A stretch of DNA of 64,000 bases from positions 324,473-388,472 of the forward strand of contig NZ_BDUC01000005.1 of the NCBI RefSeq assembly GCF_002218085.1, written 5' to 3'. Numbering within the stretch: the first letter of the stretch is position 1; each line of letters opens with the position of its first letter. A program made the position numbers and the translations under genes. Positions 18,751 to 27,120 of this stretch are shown in pieces. The notes beneath the pieces were generated by a model. It had not been told where the DNA came from. It did not search any database and was given only the letters and a program-made list of their open reading frames with translations. Source of the stretch: Tolypothrix sp. NIES-4075. GTDB taxonomy: Bacteria; Cyanobacteriota; Cyanobacteriia; Cyanobacteriales; Nostocaceae.

Positions 18751-20016
18751 ATGAAAAAGCAACCGCTACGCATTGCGCTGTTTACAGGATTGTACGCTCC
18801 CTTCTTGACAGGTGTTTCAGTTGCAGTACACCAGCGAGCTCGCTGGTTGCTACAGCAGGGACATGAAGTCTTTCTTATTCACCCAGAATTTAACGACAAG
18901 TACCCCAAGAATGTTGGCAATTGTGCTTTACCTGGGCTGAATGAATTAAAGTCTTTCCCCAAATTTTCCTCTTATGCATTTCCATCACAACCGCTGATGT
19001 TATACAAGCATCTTCCTCAACCGATGCACAATCGGCATTGGAGCGATACCAAGTTGTTGGAGAAGTTTCAGCCTGACATTGTGGTAGTTGAAGAAGCCGC
19101 GCAGATGAGAGGGTGCTATTCAATGTTCTTACAAGGTTACGGTCGCCCTATTGCTAGCGAATATGCCAAGAAAACTGGCACGCCAACAATATCTATTTTT
19201 CATACGGATATTGTTGCTTATATCCGATATTACTTTGGAGATCAATTGTTCAACTTGATTCGTCCAATTCTTCCCATTTTGGTCAAGCAGTTGAGTGCAG
19301 CTTATGACATCAATTATTTTCCTTCTCACGAACAGCTTGCTAAGTACAAAAGCATGAACTGTCAACGTAGCGAATATCTTCCCTATCAAGGAGTCGATTG
19401 TGACAAATTTCATCCGCGAAACATTACTTATAACCCAATTCCTAATGACGACAGACCGCTGCTGCTTTTTGTCGGACGTATTACCCCAGAAAAGAATGTT
19501 GGCGAACTTTTAGATGCATTTCCAATCATCGCTGCCAAAATTCCTAATGTTCATTTGGTCATCATTGGTAGCGGTCCTGCTGATGAGGAAATCCGTCAGC
19601 GTGCCCAAAAGTTTAAATCTAATGTTACCGTGTGGGGCGAGTCTCACGGCACAGAACTTTTGGGCTGGTACGCTCGCGCAGACATATTTTTAAACCCCTC
19701 CGTCACCGAAAACTTCTGCACCACGAATATGGAAGCCCTCGCATCAGGAACCCCGGTTGTAGCAGCCGATGCTGGGGGAAATCCAGAGCAGGTTTTGTCT
19801 GATATTAATGGCTTGTTATCCGAACCTAATAATCCAATGGATTTAGCCGAAAAGGTAATATTCATTCTCGAAAATCCTACCCTCAAAGCAAAACTAACTC
19901 AACAAGCTCGCTCCTCCATACTCGAATTTGATTGGTCAGCATGTATGGAAAAATTTGAAGATAAACTCTACGAGCTTGTTACAGTATCAAATCAGGTTGA
20001 GGTAGAGGCTGCTTAG
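18751..20016 (+). CDS. hglT: Heterocyst glycolipid glycosyltransferase HglT-like (GT4)
   Basis: 421 aa GT-B retaining glycosyltransferase. N-terminal domain MKKQPLRIALFTGLYAPFLTG and IFHTDIVAYIRYYFG; C-terminal donor domain LLLFVGRITPEKNVGELL, IIGSGP, and the EX7E-type segment VTENFCTTNMEALASGTPVV. Family GT4, close to sulfolipid and glucosylglycerol-type transferases. In Anabaena, HglT adds glucose to the heterocyst glycolipid aglycone (established); this gene is assigned from family plus position between the glycosyltransferases and cpcT. A pseudogene copy of its 5' end lies upstream at 18198. Confidence 0.8.
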   Translation: MKKQPLRIALFTGLYAPFLTGVSVAVHQRARWLLQQGHEVFLIHPEFNDKYPKNVGNCALPGLNELKSFPKFSSYAFPSQPLMLYKHLPQPMHNRHWSDTKLLEKFQPDIVVVEEAAQMRGCYSMFLQGYGRPIASEYAKKTGTPTISIFHTDIVAYIRYYFGDQLFNLIRPILPILVKQLSAAYDINYFPSHEQLAKYKSMNCQRSEYLPYQGVDCDKFHPRNITYNPIPNDDRPLLLFVGRITPEKNVGELLDAFPIIAAKIPNVHLVIIGSGPADEEIRQRAQKFKSNVTVWGESHGTELLGWYARADIFLNPSVTENFCTTNMEALASGTPVVAADAGGNPEQVLSDINGLLSEPNNPMDLAEKVIFILENPTLKAKLTQQARSSILEFDWSACMEKFEDKLYELVTVSNQVEVEAA

Positions 20017-20077
20017 AGAGTAGGAAGTGGGGAGAGGGGGAGAGGGGGGGACAAGGGGGACATTTTTTCTTCCTATT

Positions 20078-20140
20078 ATCCATTCCCCATTCCCCATTCC
20101 CCATTCTCCATTCCCCATTCCCCATTCCCCATTACCCATT
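20078..20140. repeat. Heptanucleotide tandem repeats (CCCCATT)
   Basis: About eight or nine consecutive or slightly varied 7-bp units of CCCCATT type, an STRR-like array typical of heterocystous cyanobacteria. It fills the gap between the convergent hglT and TPR genes. Confidence 0.85.
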
Positions 20141-20145
20141 ACCGA

Positions 20146-21393
20146 TTACTTTGACAGCTTTTGAATCTGCTCGGTAAAATAAGCTTCGTCATGCTTGAGT
20201 TGTTGGGCTAATTCCAGCCCTTTTTGAAAGGCTGCTAGTGCAAGATTTGGTTCTTTGCGTTCTAGATAAATTTGCCCAATTTGGTCGTAGCCTTTCATCA
20301 TGCCGTAAAAGTTGACAGCTTTTTCTTGTGTCTGCACCAAAATTTGCCCAGTTTGCAAAGCTTCTTCTGTTTGTCCTTGGGAACGGTATAAGGCGATTAA
20401 TTTTTGTAAAGCTTCGCCAGCAGTAACGTATTGTTCTTGTTGCCAAGCTGTGGTATAAGCTTCTTGATAGTTTTTAAAAGCTTCTGGGAGTAAAGTTGGA
20501 TTTTCTTTGGCTAGGGATTGGTAATCTGAGCCGATCGCTAGCTTTAATTCTGGTATCTGAATTAAATTATTTTCACTTTGGTAAGATTCTATCAACTGAC
20601 TGCGTATTTTTATTGATTGCTGTGGTTTTCTTTGTTGCTCGTAAATGTAAGCTAGCTGTTGCAGGTATGCTAACTGATTGATGCGATCGCCACTTTTTGC
20701 CGCTAAATTTAACAATTGTTCGTAGGTGTCGGCGGCTTTGGTATAGTCAAACCAACTCATGTGCAGTTCCCCCATTGTTTTGAGGGTTTCGACAACGGCA
20801 GCAAGATCATTGCTTTGTCGGACTGCGGCTAAAACTTGATCGTAAGCTGCAACTGCTTCAATTGGCGATCGCAAATTAGTATAAGCCATCGCCAGCGATC
20901 GCCAAAGTTCTACATCAGCTGTTGTAGATGGGATTGTTTTGGCAAGTTTTTTTTGCTTTTGCAAGGAAGAAGTTTGAATTTTCTGCAATCGCTGCATAAT
21001 ATAAAATATTTCTGGGCGATTGTTTTCATTCCAGGCGATCGCACCCACCCGCGACAGCGCTTGCACTTCTGCCAGTGAACCTAAATAGCGACGCAAACGC
21101 AGTTCCCGGTTCCAAATATCAAACGCTCCTATCTTATCTCCAGCTTGCAGTTTAGCTGCTGCTTGCTGATTCAAATTATCCACCGCCACAGTCAAATCTT
21201 GCTGTTCTTGAACAGATAACGGCTGTTTGTTAGGTTTACGCGGTAGCAGTGGATCGGGTATAGTAAGCTCCAGCGGACTAGGCGGAAATTTATCCGCCTG
21301 TGCAGGGTTTTTTGTCTCTGCCAAAGTCAAAGAACTGCAAAACTGCCAAATTATAGCAGCAGTAATTGTCACACTTAAGCGCCGTAGCATCAT
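20146..21393 (-). CDS. Secreted TPR-repeat protein
   Basis: 415 aa. N-terminal signal peptide (about 1-25, ending LTLAE), a Pro-rich stretch, then helical TPR units across about 60-410 (for example WRSLAMAYTNLRSPIEAVAAYDQ and IGQIYLERKEPNLALAAFQKGLEL). A periplasmic scaffold of unknown partner. Convergent with hglT and reading away from the integrated element. No enzymatic motif seen. Confidence 0.85.
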   Translation of the reverse strand: MMLRRLSVTITAAIIWQFCSSLTLAETKNPAQADKFPPSPLELTIPDPLLPRKPNKQPLSVQEQQDLTVAVDNLNQQAAAKLQAGDKIGAFDIWNRELRLRRYLGSLAEVQALSRVGAIAWNENNRPEIFYIMQRLQKIQTSSLQKQKKLAKTIPSTTADVELWRSLAMAYTNLRSPIEAVAAYDQVLAAVRQSNDLAAVVETLKTMGELHMSWFDYTKAADTYEQLLNLAAKSGDRINQLAYLQQLAYIYEQQRKPQQSIKIRSQLIESYQSENNLIQIPELKLAIGSDYQSLAKENPTLLPEAFKNYQEAYTTAWQQEQYVTAGEALQKLIALYRSQGQTEEALQTGQILVQTQEKAVNFYGMMKGYDQIGQIYLERKEPNLALAAFQKGLELAQQLKHDEAYFTEQIQKLSK

Positions 21394-21568
21394 TGTTTTA
21401 TCTCGCCTTGCTGTAAATTGTTGGGTGGAGCGTTGTTAGTTGTTAGTTGGAGCGTTGTTGAGTGTTCGGTGTTTGGTGTTTGGTGTTAAGTATAAATATT
21501 ACTAACCACCAACCACTAACCACCACCTACTATCCAATCCCTAGACATTGACGAAAATAAGCGATCGT
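21394..21568. repeat. Low-complexity 7-mer region left of the element
   Basis: Variants of GTTGTTAG, GGTGTTTG and AACCACC units at about 21430-21535. It carries the promoter region of the TPR gene, and its right end is the left chromosomal flank of the element. Confidence 0.6.
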
Positions 21569-21587
21569 ATTCTCCACAAATATAGGC
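21569..21587 (+). repeat. attL core (19-bp direct repeat)
   Basis: ATTCTCCACAAATATAGGC, identical and in the same orientation at 41287-41305. The first base before and after the match differs between copies, so 19 bp is the exact crossover identity. The integrase gene begins its stop codon 75 bp inside. Confidence 0.85.
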
Positions 21588-21642
21588 TATATAATTAATA
21601 ACCCAGTCCATAAAGCATTTTGAGGCTTTTAATTGTTAATTT

Positions 21643-21663
21643 AAGTAGCAAATAAGTAGCATT
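21643..21663 (+). promoter_or_regulatory. Left arm-type site: tandem AAGTAGCA
   Basis: Two AAGTAGCA octamers 11 bp apart, 55 bp inside the left core. The same 21-bp site with one mismatch lies at 41221-41241 in direct orientation, 45 bp inside the right core. In the circular form the two would flank the core, as integrase arm sites do. It overlaps the integrase stop codon. Confidence 0.6.
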
Positions 21664-22858
21664 AAAAGTCAGGGCATTCTGACTTCACAACATTTGGATG
21701 ACAGTAGTGTCTTAACACCGTCTCCACTTCATCACCGATCCACAGAGCAACTTTATCTAGGGAAACGCCGCACGCGATCGCCCACGTTGCAAAGGTATGT
21801 CGTGTAGCATAAGGTTTCAAGTAGAAATCAAGCTTGCCCTTGGCTACCAGTTCTTTCACCACACCTGGGTAACGGTGAATTTCTCCCTTGTAATCAGCGC
21901 TTGTAGATTCATTCCAGAAATTCTGGAGTATGCCATTATTGAGGGGCTTCTGGTTTTTGGAGCGAAACACCAAACTTTTAGGGTTGGCGCGATCGGGTCG
22001 AATTGTTCGCAGCAGTTGCTGGAGTTTTGAACCTTTCGCGGTAGGAAATACACGGTTTTTACCGTTTTTGGTTCCTTTCAAAATTCTATGTAAATTGCAA
22101 GATTTATTTATAGATATTCGGCAACAGTCCTCGGATATGTCCCCCCAAGTTAGGGCGAACGCCTCACCAGGACGGCAACCCGTCCAGAATAAAAACTTAA
22201 TTAGTGGAGCATAATGAAAATGCACAGGATGCTCCTCAAAAGCATTGATAATTAAATCTCTCTGCTCAAGGGTAAAAGCTTGATAATTATCTTCAAGCTT
22301 TCTTTTCGGCTTTTTAATTTTCAGCTTTTCAAAGGGATTGTCAGGGATAAACTTAGAATTTACAGCCCAATTACAACAGCGATTGTAATTGTTAAGAATA
22401 TCGAACGCCATAAACTTAGTAGTGTTTTTAAGCAACCAATCACGTATCTCTGTCGCTTTTTCAAGTGAAAAATCAGGCAACCGACTTGTGTACCTAGTAA
22501 TCGCTTCATACTTGGTTAAAATGGTTGTCTGCTCAATTAAAGTCGATTGGAAATCAGTGAACTTAAGCCAAAGTTCCAAAATATTGTATTTATACTTATT
22601 GGCTTGAGTTTTTTCTAGTGGTTTAAATTTACTGTCTTTACTTGCTAGTAGTTGATAACTTTTTAGGGTTGAATCAAAGCGTTGCAAGGCGATATCAGTG
22701 GCGATTGCGTCACGCCGACTGCGAACTATTTCACGATTTCGTTTAGTGTCTTTTAGCCCTGTCGCAATAAAAAACTGTTTATCAAATCCCTTTACGTGAA
22801 ATCTGATAACCAGTTTTTGACTGCGTTTATCTACATTTATCCACTTATCATCACTCAT
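21662..22858 (-). CDS. Tyrosine recombinase (phage-type integrase)
   Basis: 398 aa. C-terminal catalytic domain: first Arg in FWTGCRPGEAFALTW (about 235), second box YATRHTFATWA (about 352) where the usual His of HxxR is Tyr, a variant common in phage integrases, and nucleophile Tyr in LRHYCHP near 385. The N-terminal region (about 8-110) looks like an AP2/SAM-like DNA-binding arm domain. It should catalyse insertion and excision between the 19-bp cores. Placed at the extreme left end of the element, reading outward. Confidence 0.93.
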   Translation of the reverse strand: MSDDKWINVDKRSQKLVIRFHVKGFDKQFFIATGLKDTKRNREIVRSRRDAIATDIALQRFDSTLKSYQLLASKDSKFKPLEKTQANKYKYNILELWLKFTDFQSTLIEQTTILTKYEAITRYTSRLPDFSLEKATEIRDWLLKNTTKFMAFDILNNYNRCCNWAVNSKFIPDNPFEKLKIKKPKRKLEDNYQAFTLEQRDLIINAFEEHPVHFHYAPLIKFLFWTGCRPGEAFALTWGDISEDCCRISINKSCNLHRILKGTKNGKNRVFPTAKGSKLQQLLRTIRPDRANPKSLVFRSKNQKPLNNGILQNFWNESTSADYKGEIHRYPGVVKELVAKGKLDFYLKPYATRHTFATWAIACGVSLDKVALWIGDEVETVLRHYCHPNVVKSECPDF

Positions 22859-22870
22859 TCGTGTTGAAAG

Positions 22871-23164
22871 TTATAATTCATCGAATCCAGGCAACGCACA
22901 TTCAACATTTCTAAACTCAAAGGCTTTAGCGAACCGTTTAACTACTGCTAAATCAACGTTACTTATTCGGTCTTTACCTCCATCAAAAGCTTCCATAAAA
23001 TCACCATCAAGACGATGTATTCTTGGAATTACCGAGCAAATTGTTCTCAATGATTGGTCTAATCCATTTGGAGAAACATTGATTTCAAAATAATTTTCTG
23101 TAGCAGCGACAACTTTAACTTTAAGCCAACCATCGTCACAAAATCCAACTGTAATAAAGTCCAT
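22871..23164 (-). CDS. Hypothetical 97-aa protein
   Basis: Not recognised. Soluble, no TM, mixed alpha/beta; begins MDFITVGFCDDGWLKVKVVAATENYFEINV, which reads like a small beta-sheet fold. 12 bp upstream of the integrase gene and on the same strand, so probably co-transcribed; in that position an excisionase or integration accessory factor is conceivable but nothing in the sequence shows it. Confidence 0.6.
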   Translation of the reverse strand: MDFITVGFCDDGWLKVKVVAATENYFEINVSPNGLDQSLRTICSVIPRIHRLDGDFMEAFDGGKDRISNVDLAVVKRFAKAFEFRNVECALPGFDEL

Positions 23165-23230
23165 AATTAACTTGCTTCTAAACGAAATTGAGTTCTCAAG
23201 GATTGAATTAGTCTGGCTAAATTACTACCT

Positions 23231-23458
23231 CTATTGCCCGACAATTCCCCCGTATCGATAGGAGTTTTTTAGCGATCGCTGTATTCCTATAAAGATTTCT
23301 TGATTGCCGGTTATGACGAAGCCGACAATCCAGTAAGCTCGGTTTTCGTCCCATCTTAGGGATGAAAAGGCAAATTCTTTGTAACCCCAACTCTCAAGAC
23401 AGTTGCTGGCAAAGTGCGCGATCGCCGTAACTTCTTCTAATTGATAAGGACTTAGCAT
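23231..23458 (-). CDS. Hypothetical 75-aa protein
   Basis: MLSPYQLEEVTAIAHFASNC and onward; Trp/Tyr-rich middle (WGYKEFAFSSLRWDENRAYW). ATG 23458 is preferred to the upstream TTG at 23470, which sits before an A-run. No known family. Part of the leftward small-gene operon. Confidence 0.55.
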   Translation of the reverse strand: MLSPYQLEEVTAIAHFASNCLESWGYKEFAFSSLRWDENRAYWIVGFVITGNQEIFIGIQRSLKNSYRYGGIVGQ

Positions 23459-23509
23459 TTTTTTTTGCAAAAGGCGACTGACTAAATTTATTGCCAGTCG
23501 CCACGTTAG

Positions 23510-23716
23510 TTAAATAAAGTTCATTCGACCGCTACCAAACATTTGTTCTAGTAAAGCGTCTTGTAAATCGGGGTTTTCTTCATTATCAAATTCGTCGTAA
23601 TCCGGGTTGGCTTTGGGATATTCCCATACACAGCTGCAACCGTTACAGCGATAAAAACCGTGATTGTGATCGTAAACAATATTTTGGCTGCCACAATGGG
23701 TGCAGATTTTATCCAT
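23510..23716 (-). CDS. Small zinc-ribbon protein
   Basis: 68 aa. CTHC near the start and CNGC near residue 26 give a CxxC...CxxC zinc ribbon; the tail is acidic (DYDEFDNEENPDLQD). A GGAGG ribosome site precedes the ATG. A second, longer zinc-ribbon protein is encoded at 32270 in the same element. Possibly a transcription or replication accessory factor. Confidence 0.75.
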   Translation of the reverse strand: MDKICTHCGSQNIVYDHNHGFYRCNGCSCVWEYPKANPDYDEFDNEENPDLQDALLEQMFGSGRMNFI

Positions 23717-23725
23717 GATTCCTCC

Positions 23726-24241
23726 TTAAGAAATTCGTCTTGCGGTTGTGTTAACAGTGTCCCTGTCAGTAACAGTTCTTCTCACTTGGGACATTATGCT
23801 TAAAACATTGGCTAGCAGAAAACAAACGTCCCCAGTGAAAACAATGGCGATCGCCAAAAACAGATTTTTGGTTGAGTAATACGTTGAAAGCAGATCCAAG
23901 GCGTACACGCCTGCTGCTGCCAACAACAGAAATCCCCCAAGCAGGCAGTAGCCCAAGACAAACAACCCGCGTTCGTTGCGGTTGTTAATTCCAGCGACTT
24001 TTTGAGCTTGCGCGAAAATAATCTGCCACGAGTACGGTGCCGTGACAATTGCCCCAAAAGCCGAGACTATCACCGCGTTGGTGAAGGCAATTAAAAGACT
24101 CAGGTCTGACATAATCGCGTCAGCGTTGGTAAACTTGGCGATCCATTCTTGGCTAAATTTAGCGTCGATCCAAACTGCGATTGCACCTGCAAAATAGCAC
24201 AAAAACATCCCAATTCTTAAAAGCCATGATGAACGTCCCAC
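23726..24241 (-). CDS. Four-TM membrane protein
   Basis: 171 aa with four hydrophobic helices at about 8-25, 48-70, 92-118 and 125-148, short loops and a Thr/Arg-rich tail. The start is GTG with GGGAG 6 bases upstream. Not recognised. It follows the P-loop ATPase gene, so a membrane channel or anchor working with that ATPase is a reasonable inference. Confidence 0.75.
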   Translation of the reverse strand: MGRSSWLLRIGMFLCYFAGAIAVWIDAKFSQEWIAKFTNADAIMSDLSLLIAFTNAVIVSAFGAIVTAPYSWQIIFAQAQKVAGINNRNERGLFVLGYCLLGGFLLLAAAGVYALDLLSTYYSTKNLFLAIAIVFTGDVCFLLANVLSIMSQVRRTVTDRDTVNTTARRIS

Positions 24242-24309
24242 GATATCTCCCGGTGATTAAAGTTGTTTTTCGTACTCGCGTATTCCGTAATAAGTGCCTT
24301 ATAGTGATT

Positions 24310-24362
24310 TGTCGGGTGATTGTCGGGTGATGGCTGTCAGGCTTGTCGGGTCGTACCCGACA
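24310..24362. repeat. TGTCGGGTGAT tandem copies and hairpin at end of ATPase gene
   Basis: TGTCGGGTGAT twice in tandem (24310-24320, 24321-24331), then a TGTCGGG/CCCGACA hairpin (24344-24362) ending one base before the ATPase stop. Could be a terminator, a processing site or a protein-binding site. Confidence 0.6.
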
Positions 24363-24363
24363 G

Positions 24364-25278
24364 CTAAAACACTTTGAACTTGGCAGAAGTTCCCGACAAG
24401 TCAATCTCACCGTACCCTTTTTCTTGAAGTAGCAAGAAATACTCTTTTAGCTTGTCGGTATTAACACCCTTGAGAGTTGCAAAGTCCTTTCTGAGTAAGT
24501 CTCTAGTCGCTACCCAGTCCCCTCGTTCCTTGCAGAATTTCCAGATTGTCCGCAATGGTTCACCCAGCGCATGGGATGCTAACAATAATTTTTCATCCTG
24601 GGGGACGACGGGCGTAAGGTCGCGTCGCCAATTGGTTAAATCTGGAATAATCGCGGGTTGGTTGGCAACCATGCACGGACGATCTGATTGCTTCAAAAAT
24701 GCCAAAACTTGTGTCCAATAAGCGTATTCTTCACTTTGTTTATGGTGTTTCCGACGCAGACTAAGGCATCGCTCAACAGCAAAGTCACCTATAAGGATGT
24801 CGGAGAAGCATTCTTCGAGGTCGCTTTCTTCTTCAAAGCCCCAGGTTTTAACTTGCGTCCCTTGTGCCATAGCAATTAACCTCAAGTTTGCTTCTCTGGC
24901 AACGGTGATTATTTCTTTCATAATCTCCTTTGCTTTTGGGATGTTTTTGTTGATGAGTCGCCATTCGTCAACCACAAAGTTAATTAATGGTGGTTCTTCT
25001 CCCTTGTCGATTAGCTCATAGCGCTGATACATCTGGCTTTGTATCCATTTGAGACGTTCTAAAATTGCCTCAAAATTAAACATTTTGGGAGTGCAACCAT
25101 AAATCTCTAAGCCACACCAGTTATGAGGTTTCTTTTTAGGGGTGATGATAAAGGCATCACCCAGAACGTCTACCAGCCAATCCACTAAGGTTGTTTTCCC
25201 CTCACCTGCGCCTGCGACAACCCGGATATGGGGAAACTTATTCGGCTCGGTGCGGAACCTGTGCCAATCAAAAAAAAT
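24364..25278 (-). CDS. FtsK/HerA-like P-loop ATPase, probably ATT-initiated
   Basis: About 304 aa if started at ATT 25278. The P-loop is AGAGEGKTT near residues 22-30, Walker B is INFVVDEW, and ANLRLIAMAQGTQ resembles sensor/motif III of HerA/FtsK-type DNA-pumping ATPases; the C-terminus looks like a winged helix. The first GTG (25185) lies after the P-loop and would destroy it. No ATG, GTG or TTG exists between the in-frame TGA (25344-25342) and the P-loop. ATT overlaps the stop of the preceding gene as TAATT, where this operon elsewhere uses TAATG. Could be a DNA packaging, partition or transfer motor. Alternative: a degenerate start or frameshifted gene. Confidence 0.75.
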   Translation of the reverse strand: MFFDWHRFRTEPNKFPHIRVVAGAGEGKTTLVDWLVDVLGDAFIITPKKKPHNWCGLEIYGCTPKMFNFEAILERLKWIQSQMYQRYELIDKGEEPPLINFVVDEWRLINKNIPKAKEIMKEIITVAREANLRLIAMAQGTQVKTWGFEEESDLEECFSDILIGDFAVERCLSLRRKHHKQSEEYAYWTQVLAFLKQSDRPCMVANQPAIIPDLTNWRRDLTPVVPQDEKLLLASHALGEPLRTIWKFCKERGDWVATRDLLRKDFATLKGVNTDKLKEYFLLLQEKGYGEIDLSGTSAKFKVF

Positions 25279-25505
25279 TAATTCCTGTTGTTCACCTCCT
25301 GTATCTCGCGCTGCTGTGAGTATTTTGGGGGTGAGGATTCCTCAATTTCTGGCTGAATGTAAGTTTGGGGAAATCGCGGCTGACCCCCGGATTCTAGGCG
25401 CTTTCGTTCTTCTGAGTAAGTTGAAAAAAGGATTTTGGCGATAGGGGCGCTGACTCCCCCAACGATGGAAACGGCGATCGCACAAATTAAGAAGATTTCA
25501 ACCAT
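25278..25505 (-). CDS. One-TM small protein upstream of the ATPase
   Basis: 75 aa. N-terminal membrane helix (VEIFLICAIAVSIVGGVSAPIAKILF), then a hydrophilic Glu/Gln/Asn-rich tail. It ends TAA overlapping the presumed ATPase start, with AGGAGGTGA 11 bases before that stop. It could anchor the ATPase to the membrane as a separate subunit; FtsK-like relatives often carry such a TM on the same chain. Confidence 0.65.
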   Translation of the reverse strand: MVEIFLICAIAVSIVGGVSAPIAKILFSTYSEERKRLESGGQPRFPQTYIQPEIEESSPPKYSQQREIQEVNNRN

Positions 25506-25698
25506 TACCCTTTACCTCACAACTCTTAGCTACTGGGTACAAAATTGACAAAGTACCTTTGACTAAAACGGCGCTAACAGGAAGGGCGTAAATTACGATT
25601 AGCAAGGCTATGACCGATTCCAAAACGCCGCTTGGGTGAATTTTGGTGTAAGAAACACGAGTTTCCTTGTCACCGGTTTCAAGTTCGGTGTGTTTCAT
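25498..25698 (-). CDS. One-TM small protein
   Basis: 66 aa from ATG 25698, chosen because it forms an ATGA overlap with the gene before it; a longer frame from 25773 lies inside that gene. One TM (ESVIALLIVIYALPVSAVLVKG), N-terminus hydrophilic, C-terminus SILYPVAKSCEVKGNG. Overlaps the next gene by 8 bp. No known family. Confidence 0.6.
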   Translation of the reverse strand: MKHTELETGDKETRVSYTKIHPSGVLESVIALLIVIYALPVSAVLVKGTLSILYPVAKSCEVKGNG

Positions 25699-25988
25699 GA
25701 GAATGTTTTTACTTGGTTTACCAGTGCTTCCAACAGACCGAGTTGGTCTGAAGTTGACAATTCGTTCTCGCAAATACGTTCTACGGCTTTCTCTACTCCT
25801 TTGCGCACTGAATCATCTTCTGTCTCGTTAGCGAAATCGGCACAAAGATTTTCAGCGATTTTTAAAATCATCCAGGTGCGCTCAACGTTGGTTAAAGATT
25901 GCAGTTGCGCTCCCCAACTTTCTTCCATTTCTGAAAGCAGACTTTCATCACCTGGGGCGTAGCTCGTGTAATAACCTAGTGGCTTCAT
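25695..25988 (-). CDS. Hypothetical acidic 97-aa protein
   Basis: Acidic and helical (GDESLLSEMEESWGAQLQSL, KGVEKAVERICENEL), no TM, no recognised family. Translationally coupled (ATGA) to the small membrane protein that follows. Part of the ATPase operon. Confidence 0.6.
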   Translation of the reverse strand: MKPLGYYTSYAPGDESLLSEMEESWGAQLQSLTNVERTWMILKIAENLCADFANETEDDSVRKGVEKAVERICENELSTSDQLGLLEALVNQVKTFS

Positions 25989-26093
25989 TCTGGTAAAATT
26001 GTAAGTTGACTGATATTGTCGAATTTCATCCGGCTTTTACACCTGATGTTGGCGATCGCTTTTTTTGCACACTGAAAGCGATCGCTCTTTTAA

Positions 26094-26390
26094 TCAAAAC
26101 TCCTCAAGAAGTCCCGCAAGGCGTTTAATAACTGGATCTTCCTCTTGGGGAAACTCCCACGCTGAAGCAGGTTCAAGCGATGCCACAGCCTCACGCTCAT
26201 TTGGCAAAGTCCTAGATGATACTGTCATCATGGATGAGGGCACGGAGAGTACCCACGATATTTTCAAGTGCTGCCCGTACCGGGTCAACAATATCCCGAA
26301 CAGGTTTGACAAGTTGCTGACGCCTGTCAAATTCACCAATTCCTCTGCAAGGGTTGCAAGGTGTGGGCTAAGAGTTATCCGATTTTGCAT
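26094..26390 (-). CDS. Hypothetical 98-aa protein
   Basis: N-terminal half LSPHLATLAEELVNLTGV followed by LSNLFGILLTRYGQHL looks like two helices with a turn, of the sort seen in small ribbon-helix-helix or plasmid proteins; acidic C-terminus. No firm family. Its 3' side (26052-26096) carries two GCGATCGC octamers around a T-run. Confidence 0.55.
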   Translation of the reverse strand: MQNRITLSPHLATLAEELVNLTGVSNLSNLFGILLTRYGQHLKISWVLSVPSSMMTVSSRTLPNEREAVASLEPASAWEFPQEEDPVIKRLAGLLEEF

Positions 26391-26423
26391 GATAAAATGA
26401 ATTTGCTTTGTACTCTAATTGGT

Positions 26424-26446
26424 GGGCGATCGCCTTTCGGTCGCCC
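26424..26446. terminator. Hairpin between small genes
   Basis: GGGCGA/TCGCCC arms with an 11-base loop, downstream of the 84-aa gene on the minus strand; a weak terminator candidate built on a HIP1 octamer. Confidence 0.4.
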
Positions 26447-26467
26447 TTTGCACTAGAAGGAATTTGG

Positions 26468-26722
26468 CTAGTCATCGTCTCTGCGAGTGTATTTTTCGAC
26501 CAAGTATTCAGCAATAAGGGCTGCAATCTCCAAAAGACAGGAATCATCATCAATATCCTCATAAAACAGATGGTTCAAAGGAATATCATCAAATCCCATT
26601 TCTTCACGTTGATACTGGAGTGAAGACTTTTCTCTAATCGCAGCGAAAGCCAAGCAGCCTATTCCCGCTATTTGAGAGGGGTTGAGATAATCCAGCGTTT
26701 GTACAATTGTGTCTTTGTTCAT
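26468..26722 (-). CDS. Hypothetical 84-aa protein
   Basis: Acidic; LNPSQIAGIGCLAFAAIREK, then FYEDIDDDSCLLEIAALIAEYLVEKY. No recognised family. The start overlaps the stop of the upstream gene as TAATG (26720-26724), direct evidence of translational coupling in this operon. Confidence 0.6.
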   Translation of the reverse strand: MNKDTIVQTLDYLNPSQIAGIGCLAFAAIREKSSLQYQREEMGFDDIPLNHLFYEDIDDDSCLLEIAALIAEYLVEKYTRRDDD

Positions 26723-27078
26723 TAGAAGGGATTCCCCAAATCGTCGTCAACCGAAAGAAATTCCTCAATGTAGTAAGGGTTTAGGTCGTTCCCTAAAGTG
26801 CCGTTTTCAAGTGGAACTGGAATCTCCTCACGTTGCAGTACACGTTCAGCTTGCAGATGGAAGACGCAGTAGTTTTGCTCGTAAGCATCAATCATCTCGG
26901 TGACTGCATGGATTGCGTCAACAATTGTTAGGTCAGGATCGTAGTAGTTACCTTGTACTAGTTGACGCAGTTCTGGGGACTGGGCTATTGAGCGCAGTTC
27001 GGCTTGCACATATTGCAGGCGCTTAAGGAAGGTTTTCTTTACTAGCTGCATTTTTTGTTGCCATAATGGTGTTCTCAC
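26722..27078 (-). CDS. Hypothetical 118-aa protein
   Basis: GTG start at 27078; helical basic N-terminus (KMQLVKKTFLKRLQYVQAEL), acidic C-terminus. A possible alternative start is the ATG ten codons in. No recognised family. First or second gene of the leftward operon and coupled to the 84-aa gene. Confidence 0.6.
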   Translation of the reverse strand: MRTPLWQQKMQLVKKTFLKRLQYVQAELRSIAQSPELRQLVQGNYYDPDLTIVDAIHAVTEMIDAYEQNYCVFHLQAERVLQREEIPVPLENGTLGNDLNPYYIEEFLSVDDDLGNPF

Positions 27079-27102
27079 AAAACAGTTAACGCATTAATTA
27101 AG

Positions 27103-27119
27103 GGGCTTCGGTGAAGCCC
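27103..27119. terminator. Hairpin after the 27121 gene
   Basis: GGGCTTC/GAAGCCC with a 3-base loop starting two bases after the minus-strand stop. On the plus strand it is followed by TTTATTTTT, so it also reads as a plus-strand terminator. Confidence 0.55.
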
Positions 27120-27120
27120 T

